Shown here one piece after another: positions 1 to 5,350 of a DNA stretch of 5,350 bases. Source of the DNA: Clostridia bacterium (GTDB lineage Bacteria; Bacillota; Clostridia; Oscillospirales; CAG-272). The stretch lies in assembly GCA_900768535.1 (NCBI GenBank), contig CAAGDE010000136.1:1-5350 (forward strand). Reading direction: 5' to 3'. Position 1 is the stretch's first letter. Each line of letters starts with the position of its first letter. A model generated the notes under the pieces. The model had not been told where the DNA came from, did not search any database, and saw nothing but the letters and a program-made list of their open reading frames with translations. The position numbers and the translations under genes are program-made.

Positions 1-65
1 CACCGTGAAATCTTTCCGGTGCTTCAGTCGGGGGGGATGCCCTTCTCAGTGAAATTCTTTGGATT
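1..65. other. Downstream non-coding edge
   Basis: No supported gene. CACCG (1-5) and CGGTG (17-21) could pair as a 5-bp stem that may extend beyond the left edge. A run of seven G lies at about 30-36. Two similar words, GTGAAATCTTT (5-15) and GTGAAATTCTTT (50-61), differ by one inserted T and hint at a degenerate direct repeat. Confidence 0.3.
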
Positions 66-95
66 CCTAAACCTTTCTTCTAAGAAAGGTTTAGG
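66..95 (-). terminator. Perfect 14-bp hairpin downstream of the operon, possible terminator or repeat element
   Basis: CCTAAACCTTTCTT (66-79) and AAGAAAGGTTTAGG (82-95) are exact reverse complements with only two bases between them, starting 38 nt beyond the second gene's stop. A stem this long should fold in RNA and could end or protect the transcript. No U-tract follows on either strand, so intrinsic termination is not assured. It may equally be part of a dispersed repeat. Confidence 0.5.
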
Positions 96-101
96 CGGGG
101 T

Positions 102-118
102 TTGGGGCAGAGCCCCAA
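102..118. repeat. GC-rich hairpin TTGGGGC-AGA-GCCCCAA directly after the operon
   Basis: Seven-base arms TTGGGGC (102-108) and GCCCCAA (112-118) surround a 3-nt loop, 14 nt after the second gene's stop codon. In the transcript it forms a compact stem just ahead of the 14-bp hairpin. The two together, joined by a CCCCGCC-type spacer, look like a composite repeat unit; from memory similar units follow genes in GC-rich gut Clostridia. Confidence 0.6.
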
Positions 119-132
119 GGTCTTCCCCCACA

Positions 133-2754
133 TCAAATGTCGTACTTGGCGAGGATTTCGCTGGGGGTTTTGCGGAGGAGGGTGGCGGCGGGAAGGACGC
201 CGCAGAGCAGGCAGACGCCGACGATGAGGAACAGGAGCACGCCGGAGAGCCAGATGGGGTAGTAGAAAATATTCGCCATCAGGGGTGTTGCGCGGAGCCA
301 GAGCCGCATGACCGCACTGGAGAGCAGGAAGCCGACGAGCGTGGTCAGGGCGGTCAGCACGGCGGACTCGATGAAGAACCGGAAGATCAGGTTCTTTTTC
401 GTTACGCCGATGGCGCGGTAGATACCGACCTCCTTGATGCCCTTCATCAGGGAAGAACGCATGATGAAGTAGATGCAGATGCAGAGGATCACGAGGACGA
501 CGCCCATGCTGACGAAGGAAGCGATCATCCCCATCAGATTCTCGGACAGCGCATTTTCGTAGAGATCATCCGGCGTGCGGAGCACCGTGATGCTCTGATC
601 CGGCGCCGTGAGATCGCCGAAATTGGACTTCAGCCAGGCTTCGGTCTTATCCGGGTCGGAGGAATGGATCTCGGAATAGCCGAAGCCCGTCACTGCCCAG
701 CCGTAGTCCATGTCGCTTGACCGGTATACGGAGAGCGGCTGTGCTTCGGAGGTTGTGCCGTGGCTGTACCCGTATTTCTCGTCTTTGATCGGTTCGTCAT
801 AGGTCGGTTCATACCGGTTGTACGCAGCAAAGAGCTCATCGGTCTTGCCGTTGCGCCGGGACAGCGCCGTGTAGTCCGCCGGGGATACCACTGCCTGCGG
901 GAGGTAGTACTGATCATCCCGAATAATCTCCTGCACGGTCAGCTTCATCCCGCGGAGCATGACCTCACTGCCGACCCGCGGGAACTGTTTTTCGTTTGCC
1001 CCCGATGACACGCAGAGGACAACACTGCCCGCCGGAATGTCCTTTTTGTAGTCCACTGTGGGCGCGAGGACAATGCGGGCGCCCATATTCCGCAGGGAGA
1101 TCTGCGCCCGGGCAACCGGATCCAGGTAAAACGCCGATTCCGCGCCCTCCACCACGCCCGCAATGCACAGCTGGCGGGATTTACCGGTTGCGGGATCGAT
1201 GATGTTCAGCCCGGCGGTCGAAAGCCCGATCAGATCCCCGTAGCTGCGCAGATAGCCGACGGTACTGCTCTTCAGGAGCAGATCCGCCATGGCGGAGGAA
1301 AGGATCGCATCGGTCGCGGACAGCTCGGTCGTCCTTCCCGCCAGGAGCTTTTTGCCGTCAGCCAGCGCACGGTCCAGCGGAACGGCGTGGGCGGAGGGAT
1401 TGCTTCCCCCGGAGTAGGATCGGTTCTGGAAGGTCTCAAAATATCCGCTGTTGACGGTATAGGTCCTGTCCCCGAAGGTGCCGCGGCTGACGGTGAGATC
1501 GTCAATGCCGGTGGCGGGATCGTTCAGCGCCGCCAGCAGACGTTCGGAAACATCGCCGTCCGCCGGGGTGTAAAGATAGAACACATTCCGGCTGTTTGCG
1601 TCTCTCGCTTCAAACAGCGTGCGCAGGGAGACACCGAACAGGGATGTCATCAGCACCAGAATGGAGGAAAACAGCGTCATCAGCACCAGGAGAAACTTCT
1701 TGCCCTTGCGCTTTTTGCTGAAGTTTGCGCGCCAGCCGCTGCGGACAGCCGAGCGGAAGGTGTAGAGCCTGCCGGTGCGCCGTCCGGCGGCAACGGGCGG
1801 GAGCTTGGACATATCCACGCGCTCGCGGTCCCGTTTTGCGTCCAGGTGCGCCTCAAACACGCCCTCGCGCAGGTGCACCTCGCTGGTGTCGTCCAGAATC
1901 TGCACCCCGGCGGTGTCCACCCGGAGGTAGAGCTTTCCGCCGCTGTTGACCACCCGCACGCGCACGGGGGTCTGCGGGGCATCGCCGTAATAGTCGACCG
2001 TGCAGAGCCCGTTTTCCGCAGTCTCGTGCTTCAGTTCGCCGAGATAGATGTCGTTTTTGTCCTTTGCGCGCAGTCCGCCGGCGTTCGTGTTGTTCCGGAC
2101 GTTCACCACTTTCCCGTCCGACAGCTCAATGACCGTGTCGCAGTAGTGATCCACCAGCTCCGCCTCGTGCGTGACGAGCAGGACAAGGTGATCGCGGGCA
2201 ATTTCCTTGAGCAGATCCATGACGAGAAGGGTGTTCGCCTCGTCCAGGTTTCCGGTCGGTTCGTCCGCCAGGATGATGCGCGGATTTTTGACAATGGCGC
2301 GGGCAATGGCAATGCGCTGCTGCTGACCGCCGGAGAGCGTGTCGGGCGTGCGGTTTGCAAAATTCTCCATGCCCACATTGGCAAGCGCCGCCTCCACGCG
2401 CTCCCGCATCTGCCAGCCCTCCGGGAAGTCCAGAAGCCGCAGCGCATCGGCTACGTTGTCGTAGCAGCTTTCGCCTTTGTTGAGGTTATAGTTCTGGAAG
2501 ATATAGCCCATCTCACGGTTGCGCAGGGTGTCGGTGTCCTCGCGGATGTTCTGTCCGTCCACCGTCAGCGTGCCGCCGGAAAAGCGGTCCAGTCCGCCGA
2601 TGACGTTGAGCAGGGTGGTCTTTCCGCACCCGCTCCGCCCGAAGACCGCGACCATGCCGCGCTCCGGAAGCTCCAGGCTGATATCGTTGATGACGTGGAT
2701 CTCGTTTTGCTTTCCTTTATTAAAATACTTGTTCAGATGATCGATGCGGATCAT
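133..2754 (-). CDS. MacB/FtsX-type ABC transporter, fused ATPase-permease with extra cytoplasmic domain (second subunit)
   Basis: This is the second fused half-transporter (873 aa), probable partner of the upstream gene product. The ATPase spans about 1-217: Walker A GRSGCGKTT at 39-47, Q-loop Gln87, signature LSGGQ at 140-144, Walker B Asp164 with Glu165, and switch His196, so it should be catalytically competent. Residues 218-345 form an additional cytoplasmic stretch, apparently beta-rich from alternating hydrophobic residues, ending in a basic patch (KKRKGKK, 347-353) just before TM1 (354-376). About 365 residues, rich in Tyr, Ser and Asp toward the end, should lie outside the membrane. 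TM2 (743-766), TM3 (791-815) and TM4 (832-857) follow. The TM2-TM3 loop has the FtsX-like Glu775, Arg780 and Gly783. The ATG at 2754 shares ATGA with the upstream stop and has AAGGGAGGTGA 6 nt upstream, so the start is secure. The stop is TGA at 135-133. The export substrate cannot be told from the sequence. Confidence 0.94.
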   Translation of the reverse strand: MIRIDHLNKYFNKGKQNEIHVINDISLELPERGMVAVFGRSGCGKTTLLNVIGGLDRFSGGTLTVDGQNIREDTDTLRNREMGYIFQNYNLNKGESCYDNVADALRLLDFPEGWQMRERVEAALANVGMENFANRTPDTLSGGQQQRIAIARAIVKNPRIILADEPTGNLDEANTLLVMDLLKEIARDHLVLLVTHEAELVDHYCDTVIELSDGKVVNVRNNTNAGGLRAKDKNDIYLGELKHETAENGLCTVDYYGDAPQTPVRVRVVNSGGKLYLRVDTAGVQILDDTSEVHLREGVFEAHLDAKRDRERVDMSKLPPVAAGRRTGRLYTFRSAVRSGWRANFSKKRKGKKFLLVLMTLFSSILVLMTSLFGVSLRTLFEARDANSRNVFYLYTPADGDVSERLLAALNDPATGIDDLTVSRGTFGDRTYTVNSGYFETFQNRSYSGGSNPSAHAVPLDRALADGKKLLAGRTTELSATDAILSSAMADLLLKSSTVGYLRSYGDLIGLSTAGLNIIDPATGKSRQLCIAGVVEGAESAFYLDPVARAQISLRNMGARIVLAPTVDYKKDIPAGSVVLCVSSGANEKQFPRVGSEVMLRGMKLTVQEIIRDDQYYLPQAVVSPADYTALSRRNGKTDELFAAYNRYEPTYDEPIKDEKYGYSHGTTSEAQPLSVYRSSDMDYGWAVTGFGYSEIHSSDPDKTEAWLKSNFGDLTAPDQSITVLRTPDDLYENALSENLMGMIASFVSMGVVLVILCICIYFIMRSSLMKGIKEVGIYRAIGVTKKNLIFRFFIESAVLTALTTLVGFLLSSAVMRLWLRATPLMANIFYYPIWLSGVLLFLIVGVCLLCGVLPAATLLRKTPSEILAKYDI
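2751..2754 (-). other. ATGA stop/start overlap between the two transporter genes
   Basis: On the minus strand the start ATG (2754-2752) and the upstream stop TGA (2753-2751) share bases, giving a 4-nt overlap. This arrangement is typical of coupled translation of partner subunits and indicates one polycistronic message. Confidence 0.95.
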
Positions 2755-4967
2755 TCTGCGTCACCTCCCTTCAGTGCCTTTTTGACGCTCTGGCTGAACA
2801 GCCGGCGGATCTGCTTGTGCGTGACCCGGACGGTGACCAGCAGCATTCCCACGCAAAGCATCAGGTACTGCCACCAGTGCAGGTACGGGAAGATTGCGTT
2901 TGCCGCCGGAACGGTGTAAATCATCACCGCACAGCAGGCAAGGCAGATGCCCGCCGGAATCAGCGACAGGAGCATCCGGACGTACATTGCCACCCGGATG
3001 ACCCTGACCGGAATGCCCATGGAACGCATGACGGCAAGCTCGCCGCGGAAGGTCCCGATGGTGCGCGAGGAGCAGAGATTGACGAAAAACGCGATGAACA
3101 GCACCACCAGCAGCCACTCAAACAACGTGAAAATGGCAAGCACGGTGGAAAGAATCGTCTCGCTGGGGTCGGGGGAATAGGTGGTGTCGGAGGTCACGGC
3201 AATGTAGCCGTCCGTGTTCATCTGCTTTGCCGCCGCGCGCGCCTGCCGGTCGGTCTCAAAGAAAAGCGATGCCTGCCGGTAGGTCTTTGACAGGTAGTCG
3301 GTTGCCAGCCGCTCGGCAAGCGACGCGCTGAGAATCAGCTCCTGTGCATCGTAATAGCTGCCGCTGCTTCCGGGGACGCGGTCCTTCATATCCAGGTCCC
3401 ACGCGCAGACGTCCGCTCCCGCTCCACCTCCCGTTGAGTCGATTTCGGAATACTCATAGGTGTTGTGGCTTTTTGCGGACAGCCGGACGCCGGTCACGGT
3501 CTTCTCGCCGGCTGAATAGCTCAGGATAAACTTGCCGTCCTCCAGGGTGTTGTCGATGCGGACATTCGGGAAGGCGTCTGCGGCAATATCCTGCTTTCCG
3601 TCATTCACCATCACCGTCACGTTCAGCTGCGCTTTCCGCAGCAGGGTTCTCTCGGCAAGCATCGTTCGATAGCCTTCCTCGGAGAGGATCGCCTTTCCGT
3701 GTTGCGTGTTGTCGTAATAGTAGGCAACCCCGACCACCCGCAGAGACGGGATTCCGATGTCCACCGTCTTCCGGAGCAGCGGGTCGGTGCCGAACGTCGG
3801 CTTCATGGAAATCGGAAGGTAAAGAAAGACCTCGTCCCTTGCCTCCGGGTAGCGCCCGTAGCTTTTGCCCTCGACCTTCTCGCCGTAGGAATAGTAAACC
3901 CTGGCGCTCTGATAGTTCTGCTCGTCCCAGACCGTTGCGATTCCCTCGTCCAGCAGGCGGTCGTAGTGCAGACAGTTTTTCGCGCCGTACTTTGCGGCGA
4001 TTTCGGCAAGCTCCGCGTCGCTGATGACGGCACCGTCCCGATGCGTCAGAACCACCCGCCCCGGCAGATAGCGGAACATCCGGTTCGGCTCGAACAGGTC
4101 ATTCATATCGTCAAACGTGGAGGTCGCAAAGAAGAGCCCCAGCATTCCGACAATCAGCAGCAGACACATAAAGGTCGTCAGCTTGGGACGGGAGGTAAAC
4201 ATGGCATGACCGAGCACGCGCCCGCCGTGCCACGCCTTGATGCGGCTCTCCTGCGGCTCGGCAACCGGGCGTTCGGTCCGGTCGGGAGCGCTGATGACAT
4301 GGTCGGATTCCACCGCACCGTCAAAAATCCGGATGTGACGCGTGGCGCAGTATTCCACCTGCTCGAAGTTGTGCGTCACCACAATGACCAGCTTGTCGCG
4401 CGAGACCTCCCGGAGCAGCTCGATGATCTCCTTTCCGGTTGCCGAATCCAGGTTTCCGGTCGGCTCGTCGGCAAGGATGATCGGGCTGTCCTTTGCCAGG
4501 GCGCGCGCGATGACCGTCCGCTGCTTCTGCCCGCCGGAGAGTTTGCTTCCCTTCTGGCGCAGATGCCCCGAAAGCCCCACCCGGCGGATCAGCTCCAGCG
4601 CCCTGCGGCGGCGCTCCCGGTGGTCGGTGATGTGCATCAGGGCAAGCTCCACGTTCTGCAGAACCGTGAAGCTCTCGATGATGTTGTAGTCCTGAAAGAT
4701 AAAGGAAATGTACTTCTGGCGGTATTCCTCCCAGTCGGGCTGGGTGTAGTGCGCGGTGGACTTCCCCTCGATGAGCAGGTCGCCCTCCTCATAGGTGTCC
4801 ATTCCGCTGATGACCGACAGCAGGGTGGATTTACCCGACCCGGATTTACCCGTGACCGCAACGAACTCCCCGCGGTCAAACGAGAGGTTCACCCCCCGGA
4901 TCCCCACTGTCACGTTCCCCTCGGAAACGTAGATCTTGCCGATGTTCTTCAGTGTCAGCAATGACAT
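2751..4967 (-). CDS. MacB/FtsX-type ABC transporter, fused ATPase-permease (first subunit)
   Basis: This is an ATP-driven membrane transporter or mechanotransmission half-unit. Numbered from the ATG at 4967 (738 aa), the ATPase covers about 1-225: Walker A GKSGSGKST at 40-48, Q-loop Gln92, signature LSGGQ at 143-147, Walker B Asp167 with catalytic Glu168, and switch His199. A 40-residue linker leads to TM1 (about 263-285). An extracytoplasmic region of about 320 residues follows, then TM2 (605-631), TM3 (661-686) and TM4 (695-715). The loop after TM2 carries an FtsX-like pattern (Arg641, Glu643, Arg648, Gly651). Four membrane segments with an N-terminal ATPase fit MacB-like type VII ABC proteins and not ten-helix BceB permeases. 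The frame also opens at a GTG at 5009, but that lies at the predicted transcription start. The ATG at 4967 has AAAGGGGG 7 nt upstream; the ATG at 4973 is too close to it. The stop overlaps the next start, so the proteins probably pair. Substrate is unknown. Confidence 0.93.
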   Translation of the reverse strand: MSLLTLKNIGKIYVSEGNVTVGIRGVNLSFDRGEFVAVTGKSGSGKSTLLSVISGMDTYEEGDLLIEGKSTAHYTQPDWEEYRQKYISFIFQDYNIIESFTVLQNVELALMHITDHRERRRRALELIRRVGLSGHLRQKGSKLSGGQKQRTVIARALAKDSPIILADEPTGNLDSATGKEIIELLREVSRDKLVIVVTHNFEQVEYCATRHIRIFDGAVESDHVISAPDRTERPVAEPQESRIKAWHGGRVLGHAMFTSRPKLTTFMCLLLIVGMLGLFFATSTFDDMNDLFEPNRMFRYLPGRVVLTHRDGAVISDAELAEIAAKYGAKNCLHYDRLLDEGIATVWDEQNYQSARVYYSYGEKVEGKSYGRYPEARDEVFLYLPISMKPTFGTDPLLRKTVDIGIPSLRVVGVAYYYDNTQHGKAILSEEGYRTMLAERTLLRKAQLNVTVMVNDGKQDIAADAFPNVRIDNTLEDGKFILSYSAGEKTVTGVRLSAKSHNTYEYSEIDSTGGGAGADVCAWDLDMKDRVPGSSGSYYDAQELILSASLAERLATDYLSKTYRQASLFFETDRQARAAAKQMNTDGYIAVTSDTTYSPDPSETILSTVLAIFTLFEWLLVVLFIAFFVNLCSSRTIGTFRGELAVMRSMGIPVRVIRVAMYVRMLLSLIPAGICLACCAVMIYTVPAANAIFPYLHWWQYLMLCVGMLLVTVRVTHKQIRRLFSQSVKKALKGGDAE
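2761..2771 (-). promoter_or_regulatory. Strong ribosome binding site inside the end of the first gene
   Basis: AAGGGAGGTGA on the minus strand closely matches the anti-Shine-Dalgarno complement and stands 6 nt before the ATG at 2754. It lies within the last codons of the upstream gene. With the ATGA overlap this supports translational coupling, and possibly independent ribosome loading of the second gene. Confidence 0.88.
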
Positions 4968-4973
4968 TTGCAT

Positions 4974-4982
4974 TCCCCCTTT
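4974..4982 (-). promoter_or_regulatory. Ribosome binding site deciding the first gene's start
   Basis: On the minus strand AAAGGGGGA lies 7 nt before the ATG at 4967. It sits immediately against the in-frame ATG at 4973, which is too close for initiation, and downstream of the in-frame GTG at 5009. It therefore favours the 738-codon reading. Confidence 0.8.
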
Positions 4983-4996
4983 GCAGTTTTGTGTAC

Positions 4997-5012
4997 GCAC
5001 GGTTTGCACGGT
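4997..5012 (-). repeat. Direct repeat ACCGTGC-AA-ACCGTGC at the predicted transcript start
   Basis: Two perfect 7-bp copies of ACCGTGC, 9 bp apart start to start, cover the predicted transcription start and the first bases of the leader. The position would suit a regulator site or a leader element. The short length means chance is possible. Confidence 0.45.
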
Positions 5013-5015
5013 ACC

Positions 5016-5044
5016 ATTATACCATATTTTTGCTCGCCTGACAA
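5016..5044 (-). promoter_or_regulatory. Sigma-A type promoter of the transporter operon
   Basis: Reading the minus strand, TTGTCA (5044-5039, five of six consensus bases) is separated by exactly 17 bp from a perfect TATAAT (5021-5016). The TG one base upstream of TATAAT makes an extended -10. Transcription should start near 5009, leaving a leader of about 42 nt before the ATG at 4967. A match this good suggests strong basal transcription unless a repressor occupies it. Confidence 0.85.
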
Positions 5045-5048
5045 GTCA
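5039..5048. promoter_or_regulatory. Small inverted repeat TGAC-AA-GTCA overlapping the -35 box
   Basis: TGAC (5039-5042) and GTCA (5045-5048) form a 4-bp-arm inverted repeat that covers the whole -35 hexamer. The same TGAC word recurs upstream at 5115-5118 and 5126-5129. A regulator binding here could block or recruit polymerase. The arms are short, so this is a tentative operator only. Confidence 0.25.
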
Positions 5049-5067
5049 CCGCACTGAAATAGTCGTA

Positions 5068-5104
5068 TTTTTTTCGCGCAGGTTACACCGTTTTTTTATT
5101 TTAT
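5068..5104 (-). promoter_or_regulatory. A-tracts upstream of the operon promoter
   Basis: On the transcribed-gene strand two runs of seven A (5074-5068 and 5097-5091, the latter part of a 14-bp A/T stretch to 5104) lie about 24 and 47 bp upstream of the -35 box. Such tracts can bend DNA or act like an UP element, though both are more distant than a classical UP element. This is a compositional observation only. Confidence 0.3.
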
Positions 5105-5113
5105 CAGAGAAAA

Positions 5114-5129
5114 GTGACTCTTTCGTGAC
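5114..5129. repeat. GTGAC direct repeat with 11-bp period upstream of the promoter
   Basis: GTGAC occurs at 5114-5118 and 5125-5129 on the plus strand, 11 bp apart. OmpR-family response regulators commonly bind paired half-sites with such near-helical spacing. The site is about 105-120 bp upstream of the predicted transcription start, rather far for direct activation, and the words are short. Confidence 0.25.
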
Positions 5130-5180
5130 AGTCGCGGGTTTGGGTGGGCGGTGTGCGTTACGCGGTGCGTTCGCCGATTT

Positions 5181-5228
5181 CGCCCTCATCCGTCGCTGGC
5201 GCGCCACCTTCCCCACCCGGGGGAAGGC
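5181..5228. repeat. Palindromic intergenic repeat, copy 1
   Basis: This copy begins CGCCCTCATCCGTCGC (5181-5196), contains a perfect 10-bp palindrome TGGCGCGCCA (5197-5206), and ends in a hairpin with arms CCTTCCCC (5207-5214) and GGGGAAGG (5220-5227) around a 5-nt loop. It shares its first 16 bases exactly, and a later GCGCCACCTTCCCC block, with a second copy 125 bp away. It resembles, from memory, a dispersed intergenic hairpin repeat of gut Clostridia. No reading frame is evident. Confidence 0.75.
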
Positions 5229-5276
5229 TTCTTTCGGCTGTTCCGATGCGGTTGAGACAGCGTTTGAATTACGGTG

Positions 5277-5302
5277 GGACGGAATGAAAGATAGTACCGT
5301 CC
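5277..5302. repeat. Inverted repeat GGACGG/CCGTCC between the two palindromic repeats
   Basis: GGACGG (5277-5282) and CCGTCC (5297-5302) are exact complements around a 14-nt AT-rich loop, just before repeat copy 2. No T-run follows on the plus strand, so it does not look like a terminator. It is a weak structure that may be coincidental. Confidence 0.35.
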
Positions 5303-5305
5303 GCC

Positions 5306-5350
5306 CGCCCTCATCCGTCGCTTCGCGCCACCTTCCCCCTCAAAGGGGAA
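5306..5350. repeat. Palindromic intergenic repeat, copy 2, cut by the window end
   Basis: Same orientation as copy 1: CGCCCTCATCCGTCGC (5306-5321), then GCGCCACCTTCCCC (5325-5338) one base closer than in copy 1. It then has the start of the hairpin, TTCCCC (5333-5338) against GGGGAA (5345-5350), with loop CTCAAA. The closing GG of the stem would lie past the edge. The centre (TTC) differs from the palindromic centre of copy 1. Confidence 0.75.

Larger units (their letters stand above)
4968..5350. other. Upstream intergenic region
   Basis: This stretch of nearly 400 bases holds the leader, promoter, short upstream words, A-tracts and two palindromic repeat copies listed separately. I see no credible gene, tRNA, CRISPR array or recognisable riboswitch in it. 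Bases 5131-5180 and 5229-5270 hold nothing I can identify. Whatever gene lies further upstream is outside the window. Confidence 0.7.

Noticed and set aside
19..720. Plus-strand open frame of 233 codons spanning the left edge and the end of the second gene
   Set aside because: It runs through the two-hairpin element and then antisense through a membrane domain. The translation is acidic low-complexity sequence typical of an antisense shadow.
1387..2919. Long plus-strand open frame of 510 codons opposite the second gene's ATPase half
   Set aside because: It is antisense to a protein with clear ABC motifs, its translation is low-complexity and rich in Val, Ala, His and Arg, and I saw no ribosome site or domain. 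It is a shadow of GC-rich coding bias.
3699..4964. Plus-strand open frame of 421 codons opposite the first gene
   Set aside because: Same reasoning: it is the mirror of the ATPase and external domain, with no recognisable domain or conserved pattern of its own.
133..4967. BceAB-type bacitracin/lantibiotic resistance transporter
   Set aside because: BceA is a separate ATPase and BceB has ten membrane helices. Here each protein fuses an ATPase to four membrane segments.
4968..5009. Riboswitch or attenuator in the leader
   Set aside because: The predicted leader is only about 42 nt, with no terminator-like stem and T-run; too short for known riboswitch classes.
5091..5104. Plus-strand T-run as an intrinsic terminator of a rightward gene
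   Set aside because: No adequate GC-rich stem directly precedes it and there is no rightward gene to terminate.
5181..5350. CRISPR array
   Set aside because: Only two copies, imperfectly matched, with about 78 bases between the repeat units and strong internal hairpins; consistent with a dispersed palindromic repeat.

Overview
The window holds two adjacent genes on the minus strand, flanked on each side by a short non-coding stretch with inverted repeats. The coding DNA is GC-rich and the one clear promoter is AT-rich. Shine-Dalgarno sites are strong (AAAGGGGG and AAGGGAGGTGA). Short GC-rich palindromic repeats flank the genes. Together this suggests a GC-rich gut-type Clostridia (Oscillospirales/Ruminococcaceae-like) chromosome. 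That assignment is an inference from style and remembered repeat families; no marker gene is present.

Layout, in the direction of transcription (right to left): 5051-5350 is non-coding, with two copies of a CGCCCTCATCCGTCGC...GCGCCACCTTCCCC hairpin repeat. At 5016-5044 lies a near-consensus sigma-A promoter (TTGTCA, 17 bp, extended -10 TGGTATAAT). It drives a first gene (about 738 codons, 4967 to 2751) and a second gene (873 codons, 2754 to 133), joined by an ATGA stop/start overlap. Downstream, 1-132 carries two hairpins, one with a perfect 14-bp stem, but no U-tract.

Each gene encodes a complete half-transporter of the MacB/FtsX type (type VII ABC): an N-terminal ATPase with all canonical motifs, one membrane segment, a large domain expected outside the membrane, and three C-terminal membrane segments with an FtsX-like cytoplasmic loop. 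The two proteins differ clearly outside the ATPase. The tight coupling therefore suggests a heterodimer of two dissimilar subunits. Substrate is unknown; the family includes exporters of peptides and lipids and mechanotransmission devices acting on extracytoplasmic partners. No adaptor (HlyD/MacA-like), two-component system, or substrate gene is in the window.

The least routine items are an extra cytoplasmic domain of about 130 residues between the ATPase and first membrane helix of the second protein, recurrent TGAC/GTCA words around the promoter, and the flanking repeats. I found no clear evidence of an entirely new system.
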